DNA of 64,000 bases, taken from positions 44,996 through 108,995 of the forward strand of contig CABUZX010000002.1 of NCBI GenBank assembly GCA_902496185.1. The letters are read 5' to 3'. The stretch comes from an uncultured Subdoligranulum sp. GTDB taxonomy: Bacteria > Bacillota > Clostridia > Christensenellales > CAG-314. Under the pieces are notes generated by a model. The model had not been told where the DNA came from. It saw only the letters and a list, made by a program, of their open reading frames with translations, and did no database searches. How positions within the stretch are numbered: the first letter of the stretch is position 1; every line of letters begins with the position of its first letter. Of the stretch, positions 53,157 through 61,048 are shown piece after piece. The position numbers and the translations under genes were made by a program.

Positions 53157-53378
53157 ATGAATTGTATGGAGTACAGTTTTCGTCACAATAAAATTGCAGA
53201 ATTGAGAAAAATGCAAAATCTTTCACAGCAACAACTTGCACAAGCCGTAGGTACAAGTCAAGCAAATCTTTCGCGTTGGGAGCAAGGTTTAAATGAGCCT
53301 GGTATTATCGAGTGTTGGAAGTTAGCAGATTTTTTTGACGTAAGCATTGATATTTTGTGCGGACGTAAAGAATATTAA
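53157..53378 (+). CDS. Small XRE-family regulator
   Basis: 73 residues from the ATG at 53157, or 70 from 53166 (MEYSFRHNKIAELR). Cro/CI HTH fills most of it (LRKMQNLSQQQLAQAVGTSQANLSRWEQGLNEP). No ribosome site exists, and the likely -10 box ends just before the start, so translation from a leaderless message starting at 53166 is possible (inference). Two palindromes upstream are the expected self-operators; the divergent membrane protein is a likely co-target. Confidence 0.8.
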   Translation: MNCMEYSFRHNKIAELRKMQNLSQQQLAQAVGTSQANLSRWEQGLNEPGIIECWKLADFFDVSIDILCGRKEY

Positions 53379-53487
53379 ATATTTGCAAAAACAACAATAG
53401 GGGAGTCGCTCTTTTCTTTTCGTAGGGAATAGCGACAATATAGCCTTGTTTTAAATTATAACTGTTTTTACTTAATCTTTTGTGGAC

Positions 53488-53530
53488 AAAAAAGCACACT
53501 ATATTTAGCAATTTGCAAAATATAGTGTGC
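53488..53530 (-). terminator. Terminator of small HTH gene
   Basis: GCACACTATATTT (53494-53506)/AAATATAGTGTGC (53518-53530); on the minus strand it is followed by T6. Confidence 0.85.
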
Positions 53531-53549
53531 TATATTTTTATTTTGAGCT

Positions 53550-53750
53550 TTAGTTTTTTATAAACTCAACAACGTCTTCTATTTTGCAATCCAAAAAGGA
53601 ACAAATTTTATCAAGCGTTTTCATTTCAATATTTTGGTTTGCTTTTAATCTACGAATTGTTTTGCTGTCTATGCCACATTCTTCTCTAAGCCTATAAGTA
53701 GAAACGCCCTTTTTATCCATTGTTGAAAATAATCTTTCAAATTTAAACAT
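53550..53750 (-). CDS. Small HTH regulator (Cro/CI-type)
   Basis: 66 residues. HTH of the HTH_26 kind: KKGVSTYRLREECGIDSKTIRRLKANQNIEMKTLDKICSFLDC. GGAGG lies 7 bases before the ATG. It is divergent from the 80-residue gene at 53847; a perfect palindrome between them is the likely operator. The pair is bounded by 29-base direct repeats, an organisation like a small mobile or addiction cassette, but no toxin motif is visible in the partner. Confidence 0.82.
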   Translation of the reverse strand: MFKFERLFSTMDKKGVSTYRLREECGIDSKTIRRLKANQNIEMKTLDKICSFLDCKIEDVVEFIKN

Positions 53751-53766
53751 TTTAACCTCCTAAATA

Positions 53767-53822
53767 TTGACATTTAATATTATGGGGGTTATAATCTTTT
53801 TTATTAAGGGGATATAATCCCC
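53767..53822 (+). promoter_or_regulatory. Promoter and operator of the 80-residue gene
   Basis: Perfect TTGACA (53767-53772), 17 bases, TATAAT (53790-53795). Palindrome GGGGATATAATCCCC (53808-53822) lies at the expected start point; an imperfect half-copy GGGGGTTATAATC overlaps the -10 box. Confidence 0.75.
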
Positions 53823-53846
53823 AATTTGGTGAGGAAAAAAATTTTT

Positions 53847-54089
53847 ATGGAATTATGGAGAGAGTTGTTGATAAATGGTTTGCAAAACGAAAATAACAAG
53901 TTTGATTTTATAAACGATAAAACCTTAAGTGAGATATTGAAAAATGAATGTTACAAAGTTTTACTACAAATTAAACAAACCATTGAAGATGAAAGGTTGT
54001 CAGATGAAGACTGCTTTATTAAAATTGAAGAAATTATGGGCGTGTTAGAAGAAAATAATATATTTTGTAATAGACACGATTTTGCTTAA
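53847..54089 (+). CDS. 80-residue protein of unknown function in cassette
   Basis: 80 residues from the ATG at 53847 (GTGAGGAAA about 12 bases upstream; a GTG at 53829 is an alternative). Mostly helical and acidic (LKNECYKVLLQIKQTIEDERLSDEDCFIKIEEIM), ends NIFCNRHDFA. No family recognised, no toxin motif. Strong promoter under control of the adjacent HTH regulator (inference). Confidence 0.7.
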   Translation: MELWRELLINGLQNENNKFDFINDKTLSEILKNECYKVLLQIKQTIEDERLSDEDCFIKIEEIMGVLEENNIFCNRHDFA

Positions 54090-54160
54090 GGATTTATTAA
54101 TGTGACTTTTTGTATCGGTTAGTATTTTGTGGGCAAAAAAGCACACTATATTTTTATTTT

Positions 54161-56314
54161 TTAATCAATTATCATTGTAAGCTGAATTCGTTTCTTTTGC
54201 AAGTCTACGCTAAGTACTTTTACTTGTACTATATCGTTTACTTTAACAACGTCTAATGGATGTTTAACAAATTTCTTTTTGGATAGTTGCGAGATATGTA
54301 CCAATCCGTCTTGATGTACGCCGATATCAACAAATACGCCAAAGTCGATAACGTTGCGTACCGTTCCGTTGAGAACCATACCTTCTTTCAAGTCTTTCAT
54401 TTCTAAAACGTCGTGTTTAAGAATAGGCTGAGGCATTTCGTCGCGTGGATCGCGAGCAGGCTTTTCCAACTCTGCAACAATATCTCTAAGAGTAATTTCA
54501 CCTACGTCAAGTTCGTTTGCTAATTTTGAAAAGTTACCTATAGTTTTGGAAAGCCCTGCAAGATTTCCTCCCGCAATATTTTCTGCAGAAACGTGTTGTT
54601 TTTTTAATAGTTTCAAAGTGGCTTCGTAACTTTCAGGATGGACGGCAGTTGCGTCAAGGGGGTTATCTCCGCCGGTTATGCGTAAAAATCCGGCGCATTG
54701 TTCAAAGGCTTTTTCGCCAAGTTTATCTACTTTAAGCAACTGTTTTCTATTAGAAAATTTACCATGTTTTTCGCGGTAGGCAACGATATTTTTGGCTATA
54801 GATGCGTTGATTCCCGAAATATAGGTCAAAAGCGGGGCAGACGCGGTATTAAGGTCAACGCCAACTTTGTTTACGCAGTATTCTACAACGCCGTTTAATG
54901 TTTCGCCAAGTTTCTTTTGGTTCATATCGTGTTGGTATTGTCCAACGCCGATAGATTTGGGGTCGATTTTAACAAGTTCTGCAAGAGGGTCTTGCAAACG
55001 GCGAGCAATAGATGTTGCGCTACGTTGCCCAACGTCAAACGCAGGAAATTCTTCCGTTGCGAGCTTGCTTGCCGAGTAAACTGAAGCGCCTGCTTCGTTT
55101 ACTATTACGTATTGAACGGGCAAATTAGTTTCTTTTATCAGTTCGCAAATAATTTGTTCGCTCTCACGACTTGCCGTGCCGTTGCCAAGAGAAATAAGGC
55201 TTACGCCGTACTTTTCAATAAGTTGCTTTAGGGTAGATTTTGCTTGAGCAATTTTTTGCGGTGTAGTAGGAGCGGTGGGATAGATGACGGTTGTATCCAA
55301 TACCTTGCCAGTTGCGTCAACAACTGCAAGTTTGCATCCTGTGCGGAAGGCTGGGTCCCAACCTAATACGACGTGACCGCTGATGGGCGGTTGCATTAGG
55401 AGTTGTTCAAGGTTTTTGCCAAACACGCTTATTGCGCCTTCTTCGGCTTTTTCTGTTAAAGCATTGCGAATTTCCGTTGCAATAGACGGGGCAATGAGAC
55501 GTGAGTAACTGTCTTGAATAGATTGTTTAAGTATTGGCGACGTGATGGGATTGTCTTTTTTAATTACTTGTGATTCAAGATATTCCAAAATTTGGTCTTC
55601 TGGAGCAACGATTTTTACAACGAGTATTTTTTCCTTTTCGCCACGATTGACTGCAAGAATACGGTGTCCTGTAATTTTTAAGATAGGTTCTTCGTAATTG
55701 TAATAGTTGTCGTAGACTGTTTTTTCGTCGGGTTTTTTTGCCGTTGAGCAAATTTTGCCAAGATTAAAGGTTATATCGCGAATTACTTTGCGATAGTCAG
55801 CGTCATCTGAAATAAATTCAGCAATGATATCCATTGCTCCTTGCAAAGCGTCTTTAACTGACTTTACGCCCTTTTCGACATCAACGTAGGGCAAGGCAAG
55901 TTCCTCTACGTTTTTGTCCGTTTGTTGCAAAAGTATAAGGTTGGCAAGTGGCTCAAGCCCTTGTTCTTTTGCTATTGTTGCGCGAGTGCGACGTTTGGGG
56001 CGATAGGGGCGATAAAGGTCGTCAACGGCAACTTGTGTTTCTGCAGAAACTATTGCTTGACGTAGCTCGTCGGTAAGTTTGCCTTGTTCGGCAATGCTTT
56101 TTAAAACTTGTTCCTTCTTTTCTTCCAAATTGCGCAAGTATTGCAATCTTTCTGAAAGCTTGCGCAGTTGTTCGTCGTCAAGCGCACCCGTTGCCTCTTT
56201 GCGGTAACGAGAGATAAAAGGAATTGTATTTCCTTCGTCAATAAGCGCTACTGCTGCATCTACTTGCCATTTTTGAACGTCAAGTTCTTGGCAAATCTTT
56301 TTGTTTATATCCAT
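54161..56314 (-). CDS. tex: RNA-binding protein Tex
   Basis: 717 residues, family length. N-terminal helical Tex domain (VDAAVALIDEGNTIPFISRYRKEATGALDDEQLRKL), YqgF-like RNase H fold in the middle (VVLGWDPAFRTGCKLAVVD near residue 315), helix-hairpin-helix pair near 480-560 (LNTASAPLLTYISGINASIAKNIV) and a C-terminal S1 domain (~640-712, LKEGMVLNGTVRNVIDFGVFVDIGVHQDGLVHISQLS). Binds nucleic acid; roles in transcription quality are proposed. GGGAGA lies 8 bases before the ATG. Its terminator appears to have been split by the cassette at 53478-54153. Confidence 0.96.
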   Translation of the reverse strand: MDINKKICQELDVQKWQVDAAVALIDEGNTIPFISRYRKEATGALDDEQLRKLSERLQYLRNLEEKKEQVLKSIAEQGKLTDELRQAIVSAETQVAVDDLYRPYRPKRRTRATIAKEQGLEPLANLILLQQTDKNVEELALPYVDVEKGVKSVKDALQGAMDIIAEFISDDADYRKVIRDITFNLGKICSTAKKPDEKTVYDNYYNYEEPILKITGHRILAVNRGEKEKILVVKIVAPEDQILEYLESQVIKKDNPITSPILKQSIQDSYSRLIAPSIATEIRNALTEKAEEGAISVFGKNLEQLLMQPPISGHVVLGWDPAFRTGCKLAVVDATGKVLDTTVIYPTAPTTPQKIAQAKSTLKQLIEKYGVSLISLGNGTASRESEQIICELIKETNLPVQYVIVNEAGASVYSASKLATEEFPAFDVGQRSATSIARRLQDPLAELVKIDPKSIGVGQYQHDMNQKKLGETLNGVVEYCVNKVGVDLNTASAPLLTYISGINASIAKNIVAYREKHGKFSNRKQLLKVDKLGEKAFEQCAGFLRITGGDNPLDATAVHPESYEATLKLLKKQHVSAENIAGGNLAGLSKTIGNFSKLANELDVGEITLRDIVAELEKPARDPRDEMPQPILKHDVLEMKDLKEGMVLNGTVRNVIDFGVFVDIGVHQDGLVHISQLSKKKFVKHPLDVVKVNDIVQVKVLSVDLQKKRIQLTMIID

Positions 56315-56468
56315 GGATAATTTCTCCCTGTGACAAATTTTAGTGAATAGTATTATACATTAAATATGTTATTTTTGCAATCTGTATCGAATATTTTTTG
56401 TGCTTGAATAATATTTTTTAAAAAAAATATATAATACTGTTGTTTATATGGTTTATAATCAAATTAAG

Positions 56469-56499
56469 AAAAAACCGTGATTTTTTTACGGCTTTTTTT
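56469..56499. terminator. Possible terminator in the tex-nrdD spacer
   Basis: AAAAACCGT ... ACGGCTTTTTT with one mismatch and a T-rich loop; no gene lies just before it on the plus strand. Confidence 0.4.
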
Positions 56500-56554
56500 A
56501 TGCTTTGTAAAAGATTTTTCAAGAGTTTCTAAAATTATAATAAATTAACTCAAA

Positions 56555-56602
56555 CCACAATATGCTGTGGTTTGCCTAAAAAAATTTCACAAAATATTGT
56601 GT
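56555..56602 (+). promoter_or_regulatory. Tandem NrdR boxes
   Basis: CCACAATATGCTGTGG (56555-56570) and TCACAAAATATTGTGT (56587-56602) both fit the NrdR consensus (acaCwAtATaTwGtgt), and their centres are exactly 32 bases apart, the usual spacing of paired NrdR boxes. They lie upstream of a class III ribonucleotide reductase gene. Confidence 0.82.
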
Positions 56603-56611
56603 TTAAAATAG

Positions 56612-56640
56612 TTGACAAAAATTTATTAGTACTGCATAAT
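56612..56640 (+). promoter_or_regulatory. Promoter of nrdD
   Basis: TTGACA (56612-56617), 17 bases, CATAAT (56635-56640), 10 bases after the second NrdR box. Confidence 0.7.
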
Positions 56641-56721
56641 GTTTTTATAATAAAAATTTGTGCGGGCAAAATAGAGTTGGGGGGCTTGAAATTGCTTTTT
56701 GCACCAAAGAAGGAGTAAATT

Positions 56722-59100
56722 ATGTTTAAAGTCAAAAAAAGAGACGGCGCTATTATCGATTTTGATTTGTCAAAAATTAGGGACGCTGTAGAAAAGGCGT
56801 TTGTTGCTTCCGATGTCAACTATACGGAAGATATGTTGGACACTATCGCTCTCAAAGTCACCTCCCAGTTTAACAACAAGATACAGGGCGGAGTTATTTC
56901 GGTTGAAGATATTCAAGACTCGGTAGAAGTCGTATTGATTCAATCCGGTTTTGTCGAGGTATCAAAGGCTTACATCTTGTACCGTAAGCAACACGAAAAA
57001 ATGCGTAATATGAAATCCACGATAGTGGACTACGCAGATACCGTAAACAATTATCTCAAAATCAACGATTGGCGCGTTAAGGAAAACAGTACCGTTACTT
57101 ACAGCGTGGGCGGACTTATTTTGTCCAACAGTGGCGCTATTACGGCAAACTATTGGTTGAGTGAAGTTTACGACGACGAAATAGAGCAAGCTCACCGCAA
57201 CGCCGACATACATATACACGATTTGTCTATGTTGACGGGTTATTGCGCGGGTTGGTCGCTCAAGCAACTCATTAAGGAAGGTCTTGGCGGTATTCCCGGC
57301 AAAATTACCAGTTCGCCGGCAAGCCACCTTTCTACGCTTTGCAACCAGATGGTAAACTTTTTGGGTATTATGCAAAACGAATGGGCAGGAGCGCAGGCTT
57401 TTTCGTCCTTTGATACTTATCTTGCGCCATTTGTAAAGGTAGACAACTTGTCTTATAAAGAAGTCAAACAATGTATTCAGTCCTTTATTTACGGAGTAAA
57501 CACTCCCAGCCGTTGGGGCACGCAAGCGCCCTTTACTAATATCACCTTGGACTGGGTTGTACCTAACGACTTGGCGGAACTTAACGCAATCGTAGGTGGA
57601 GTGGAGCAGGACTTTAAATATAAAGACTGTGTTGCCGAAATGGCAATGATAAACAAAGCTTTTATCGAAATCATGATAGAAGGCGACGCCAACGGCAGAG
57701 GTTTTCAATACCCCATACCTACTTACAGCATCACCCGTGACTTTGATTGGTCCGAGACGGAAAATAATAAGTTGTTGTTTGAAATGACGGCAAAGTACGG
57801 TACTCCGTATTTTTCCAACTACATCAACAGTGATATGGAGCCGAGCGACGTTCGCAGTATGTGCTGTCGTTTGCGCCTTGACTTAAGAGAACTACGCAAA
57901 AAGAGTGGTGGTTTCTTTGGTAGTGGCGAGTCTACGGGTAGTATTGGCGTAGTTACTCTCAATATGCCTCGTATTGCGTATTTGTCAAGTACGGAAAAAG
58001 AGTTTTACGCCCGTTTGGAAAAATTGATGAATATTTCCGCGCGCAGTCTCAAGATAAAGCGCGACGTTATTACAAAACTTTTGAACGAAGGTTTATATCC
58101 TTATACAAAACGTTATTTGGGTAGTTTTGACAATCACTTTTCTACTATTGGTCTCGTCGGTATGAACGAAGCTTGTCTTAATGCAAAGTGGTTGCAAGCT
58201 GACTTGACAAACGCAAAAAGTCAAGCGTTTACGAAAGACGTGCTCAACTTTATGCGCAACAAGCTCAGCGATTATCAAGAAAAGTACGGAAGTTTGTACA
58301 ATTTGGAAGCAACACCAGCTGAGTCTACTTCTTATAGACTTGCAAAGCACGACAAAAACCGTTATCCCGACATCATTACGGCAAGCGAAGGCAAGAGCAA
58401 CGTGCCTTACTATACCAACAGCTCGCACTTACCCGTATGGTTTACCGAAGACATCTTTACTGCGTTGGATATTCAGGACGAATTGCAAACTCTCTATACG
58501 AGCGGTACGGTTTTCCACGCGTTTTTGGGACAAAAGATGGACGACTGGCGTTCTGCTGCAAATCTCGTCAGAAAAATTGCGGAAAATTACCGTTTGCCTT
58601 ACTATACCTTAAGCCCGACTTACAGTGTATGTCAGGACCACGGCTATATAGTTGGGGAAGTTTACAATTGTCCGACTTGCGGTAAAAAGACGGAGGTTTA
58701 TAGTAGAATTACAGGGTATTACCGTCCCGTTCAAAACTGGAACGACGGCAAAACCCAAGAATTTAAGGAAAGAAAGACTTACGACGTAGCAAATTCCGTT
58801 TTGCATCATAATGGTGTTTTAGGTGCGGAAGAAGATTGTCTTGCTTGCGAATCCGCGCAACAACTTGACTGTTTGACGTTGTTTACTACTCCGACTTGCC
58901 CCAATTGCAAAATGGCAAAGCAAATTTTGGATAAGGCAGGCGTGGCTTACAAGGTAGTGGACGCAGTAGCCGAAAAGGAAAAGGCAATCAAGTACGGCGT
59001 AAGCAAAGCTCCTACTTTGTTGGTGCCTACTACCGACGGGGTGGAAAGATACGACAACGCAAGTCTCATTAAAAAATACGTAGAAACTAAAATCAACTAA
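56722..59100 (+). CDS. nrdD: Anaerobic ribonucleoside-triphosphate reductase fused to a glutaredoxin-like domain
   Basis: Class III enzyme making dNTPs without oxygen. 792 residues. N-terminal ATP-cone (KVKKRDGAIIDFDLSKIRDAVEKAF), catalytic barrel with HIHDLSMLTGYCAGW near 156 and MCCRLRLDL near 379, then the zinc and glycyl-radical end: CQDHGYIVGEVYNCPTCGKK and RITGYYRPV, with the radical Gly at ~665. A further ~76 residues (717-792) are a glutaredoxin/NrdH-like domain with CPNC at 726-729 and KAPTLLVP for the cis-Pro. This extra domain is not part of ordinary NrdD and can supply its own dithiol reductant. No nrdG activase is seen nearby. Followed by a thioredoxin-reductase-like gene. Confidence 0.95.
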   Translation: MFKVKKRDGAIIDFDLSKIRDAVEKAFVASDVNYTEDMLDTIALKVTSQFNNKIQGGVISVEDIQDSVEVVLIQSGFVEVSKAYILYRKQHEKMRNMKSTIVDYADTVNNYLKINDWRVKENSTVTYSVGGLILSNSGAITANYWLSEVYDDEIEQAHRNADIHIHDLSMLTGYCAGWSLKQLIKEGLGGIPGKITSSPASHLSTLCNQMVNFLGIMQNEWAGAQAFSSFDTYLAPFVKVDNLSYKEVKQCIQSFIYGVNTPSRWGTQAPFTNITLDWVVPNDLAELNAIVGGVEQDFKYKDCVAEMAMINKAFIEIMIEGDANGRGFQYPIPTYSITRDFDWSETENNKLLFEMTAKYGTPYFSNYINSDMEPSDVRSMCCRLRLDLRELRKKSGGFFGSGESTGSIGVVTLNMPRIAYLSSTEKEFYARLEKLMNISARSLKIKRDVITKLLNEGLYPYTKRYLGSFDNHFSTIGLVGMNEACLNAKWLQADLTNAKSQAFTKDVLNFMRNKLSDYQEKYGSLYNLEATPAESTSYRLAKHDKNRYPDIITASEGKSNVPYYTNSSHLPVWFTEDIFTALDIQDELQTLYTSGTVFHAFLGQKMDDWRSAANLVRKIAENYRLPYYTLSPTYSVCQDHGYIVGEVYNCPTCGKKTEVYSRITGYYRPVQNWNDGKTQEFKERKTYDVANSVLHHNGVLGAEEDCLACESAQQLDCLTLFTTPTCPNCKMAKQILDKAGVAYKVVDAVAEKEKAIKYGVSKAPTLLVPTTDGVERYDNASLIKKYVETKIN

Positions 59101-59114
59101 CACAAGGGGTAATA

Positions 59115-60038
59115 ATGGATAATATTTTTGATATTATTATTGTTGGAGCCGGTACTGCCGGTATGACAACTGCTTTGTACGCTCTTAGAAACGGCAAGAG
59201 CGTACTCCTCTTGGAGGGAGAGACGTTGGGCGGTCAAATTGCCTTTAGCCCCAAGGTGGAAAACTTTCCTACGCACAAATCTTTGTCAGGCGCGGAATTT
59301 TCCGATATGCTTTACGATCAGATTACCGAGCTTGGCGCGCAGATGGAGTTGGAAAAAGTTTTGGCGGTGGAAAAAAAGGGCGAAGGCAACTTTGTGGTAA
59401 CGACGGATTACAATGAATACCGTTCAAAAAGCGTCGTTATTGCAACGGGCGTCAAACACCGTCATATAGGCGTACTCGGCGAGGAGGAGCTTTTGGGTAA
59501 CGGCGTCAGTTATTGCGCAACCTGCGACGGTCCTTTTTATGCCGGAGAAGAAGTAGTGCTTATCGGAGACGCCAATACTGCGTTGCAATACGCCATTATG
59601 CTTTCTGGGTACTGTAAAAAAGTGACTGTTTGCACTTTGTTTGATAAATTTTTTGGAGAGGCAAATCTTGTCAAAACTTTGCGCGGTAAGCAAAACGTGG
59701 AAATTTTTCACAACAAAAATCTTCAACAGTTTTTGACCAAAGACGGCAAGTTGACTGGGCTTAGGTTTGAAGATACCACCGATAACTCAGTGTTTTTAAT
59801 TGATACAAAAGCAGTATTTATATGCGTTGGACAAAAACCCGATAACGAAATCTTTAAAAACTTTGTAGAGTTGGATGACAACGGCTTTGTAAAAGCGGGT
59901 GAAGATTGCAAAACCAACGTAGCGGGAGTATTTGTGGCAGGGGACTGCCGTACAAAAAAAATAAGACAACTTACCACCGCAACCGCCGACGGCGCGACGG
60001 CGTCTATAGGTGCTTGCGCGTATATAGACAGTCTTTAA
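59115..60038 (+). CDS. trxB: Thioredoxin reductase-like flavoprotein lacking NADPH motifs
   Basis: 307 residues. FAD site IVGAGTAGMTTALYA (residues 9-23), redox pair CATC at 134-137, and the second FAD motif VFVAGDCR near 275. But the second nucleotide site is GDANTA (151-156) rather than GxGxxA, and the HRRxxxR stretch that grips the NADPH phosphate is missing (CTLFDKFFGE instead). Clostridial ferredoxin-dependent flavin thioredoxin reductases show the same losses, so ferredoxin is a likelier donor than NADPH (inference). 14 bases after nrdD; the two probably act together. Confidence 0.88.
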   Translation: MDNIFDIIIVGAGTAGMTTALYALRNGKSVLLLEGETLGGQIAFSPKVENFPTHKSLSGAEFSDMLYDQITELGAQMELEKVLAVEKKGEGNFVVTTDYNEYRSKSVVIATGVKHRHIGVLGEEELLGNGVSYCATCDGPFYAGEEVVLIGDANTALQYAIMLSGYCKKVTVCTLFDKFFGEANLVKTLRGKQNVEIFHNKNLQQFLTKDGKLTGLRFEDTTDNSVFLIDTKAVFICVGQKPDNEIFKNFVELDDNGFVKAGEDCKTNVAGVFVAGDCRTKKIRQLTTATADGATASIGACAYIDSL

Positions 60039-60041
60039 TCT

Positions 60042-60076
60042 AAAGAAACGCAGATTAAAATAATTTGCGTTTCTTT
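60042..60076 (+). terminator. Terminator of nrdD-trxB
   Basis: AAAGAAACGCA (60042-60052)/TGCGTTTCTTT (60066-60076). Confidence 0.82.
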
Positions 60077-60098
60077 TAAATAGGAGTAGGAAACGCTT

Positions 60099-60752
60099 AT
60101 GAAAAAAATAAGAAAAATAATTTCATGTTTATTTATCATACTTTTTGGCATATTATTTTTTGTTGTAGGTATATTTGCGTCAAAACAATCGGCAGAATTT
60201 GAGCGTGATGGAATAGAAACACAAGCGGAAATCGTTCGTATTGAATATGGTGATGATGAAACCGTTTACGTGCAATATACGGTAGGGGACACGACATATA
60301 CAAACGAATTGGATTTTTATTCCTTTACCATGAAAGAGGGTGATATTGTAGATATTTTGTATTTGCCTAATAATCCCAACCGTATTACTAACTTAAGTAC
60401 GCTTAAAGTACCGCAAACAATCTTTTGGGTTATGGGCGGTATTTTTGCGGGATTGGGTATTCTTTTGCTTGTGTTAGACGCAAAAAAGAAAAGTCAATTT
60501 AATCGCCTTAAACAAAGTGGCTACATTGTAACAGCTGTTATTACTCGTTTTGACGTAAACAAATATTCTCGTGTTTACGGAGAGCATCCCGCAATTATTG
60601 AGTGCAAAGATTTTGTTGGCAATATTTACAAAAAGAAGTTTCTTTGCGGACGCAGGGAGTTTTTTGCCGTAGGAGATTCCATTACCGTATACGTGGATAG
60701 GCAAAACGAAAAGAAGTACGTAATTGACGTAGACGAATATTTAAAAAGATAA
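60099..60752 (+). CDS. DUF3592-like membrane protein
   Basis: 217 residues. Hydrophobic segments near 8-28 and 108-127 bracket a periplasm-side-type domain with ETQAEIVRIEY...YVQYTVGDTTYTNEL and EGDIVDILYLPNNPNRI, characteristic of DUF3592; a second, half-like domain follows after KKKSQFNRLKQSG (AVITRFDV, VGDSITVYVDRQN), so the unit is duplicated. Function unknown. TAGGAGTAGG ribosome site. Confidence 0.85.
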   Translation: MKKIRKIISCLFIILFGILFFVVGIFASKQSAEFERDGIETQAEIVRIEYGDDETVYVQYTVGDTTYTNELDFYSFTMKEGDIVDILYLPNNPNRITNLSTLKVPQTIFWVMGGIFAGLGILLLVLDAKKKSQFNRLKQSGYIVTAVITRFDVNKYSRVYGEHPAIIECKDFVGNIYKKKFLCGRREFFAVGDSITVYVDRQNEKKYVIDVDEYLKR

Positions 60753-60770
60753 TAATAAATAAATAAATTT

Positions 60771-60807
60771 AAAAACCGACAAGAAACTACAAATCTTGTC
60801 GGTTTTT
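60771..60807 (+). terminator. Terminator after DUF3592 gene
   Basis: Perfect 14-base arms (60771-60784, 60794-60807) with T5. Confidence 0.9.
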
Positions 60808-60905
60808 AATAATTAATATTTTCGCTTGCGATAGTTATGGCATATTGGATTAAAAAGTAAATTGCCATTAAATCTTTTTTTAGAGGTTTAAATAAAAAAT
60901 AGTTA

Positions 60906-60934
60906 TTGTCAATTTTTGGTGTTGGTGATATAAT
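60906..60934 (+). promoter_or_regulatory. Promoter of MATE gene
   Basis: TTGTCA (60906-60911), 17 bases, TATAAT (60929-60934); leader ~105 bases with no recognised structure. Confidence 0.7.
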
Positions 60935-61048
60935 AAAAAAGTTAGAGTTGTTAGTACTTTATATTTGCTTTAAAAGTGACAAATTTATTTAATTTGCAAT
61001 AAACTTAATCAGGTTGAAATTGATTTTAGGGTTTGAATTTTTGAAAAA

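Larger units (their letters stand above)
53478..54153. repeat. 29-bp direct repeats bounding a two-gene cassette
   Basis: Copies at 53478-53506 and 54125-54153 differ at one base of 29. The left copy is complete with its inverted partner (53518-53530), making a terminator; the right copy is half a terminator next to the tex stop. The enclosed ~620 bases carry an HTH gene and a divergent 80-residue gene. Confidence 0.8.

Noticed and set aside
56469..56602. Riboswitch in the long spacer before nrdD
   Set aside because: The palindromes lie upstream of the promoter, so they are DNA sites (NrdR boxes), not part of the transcript.
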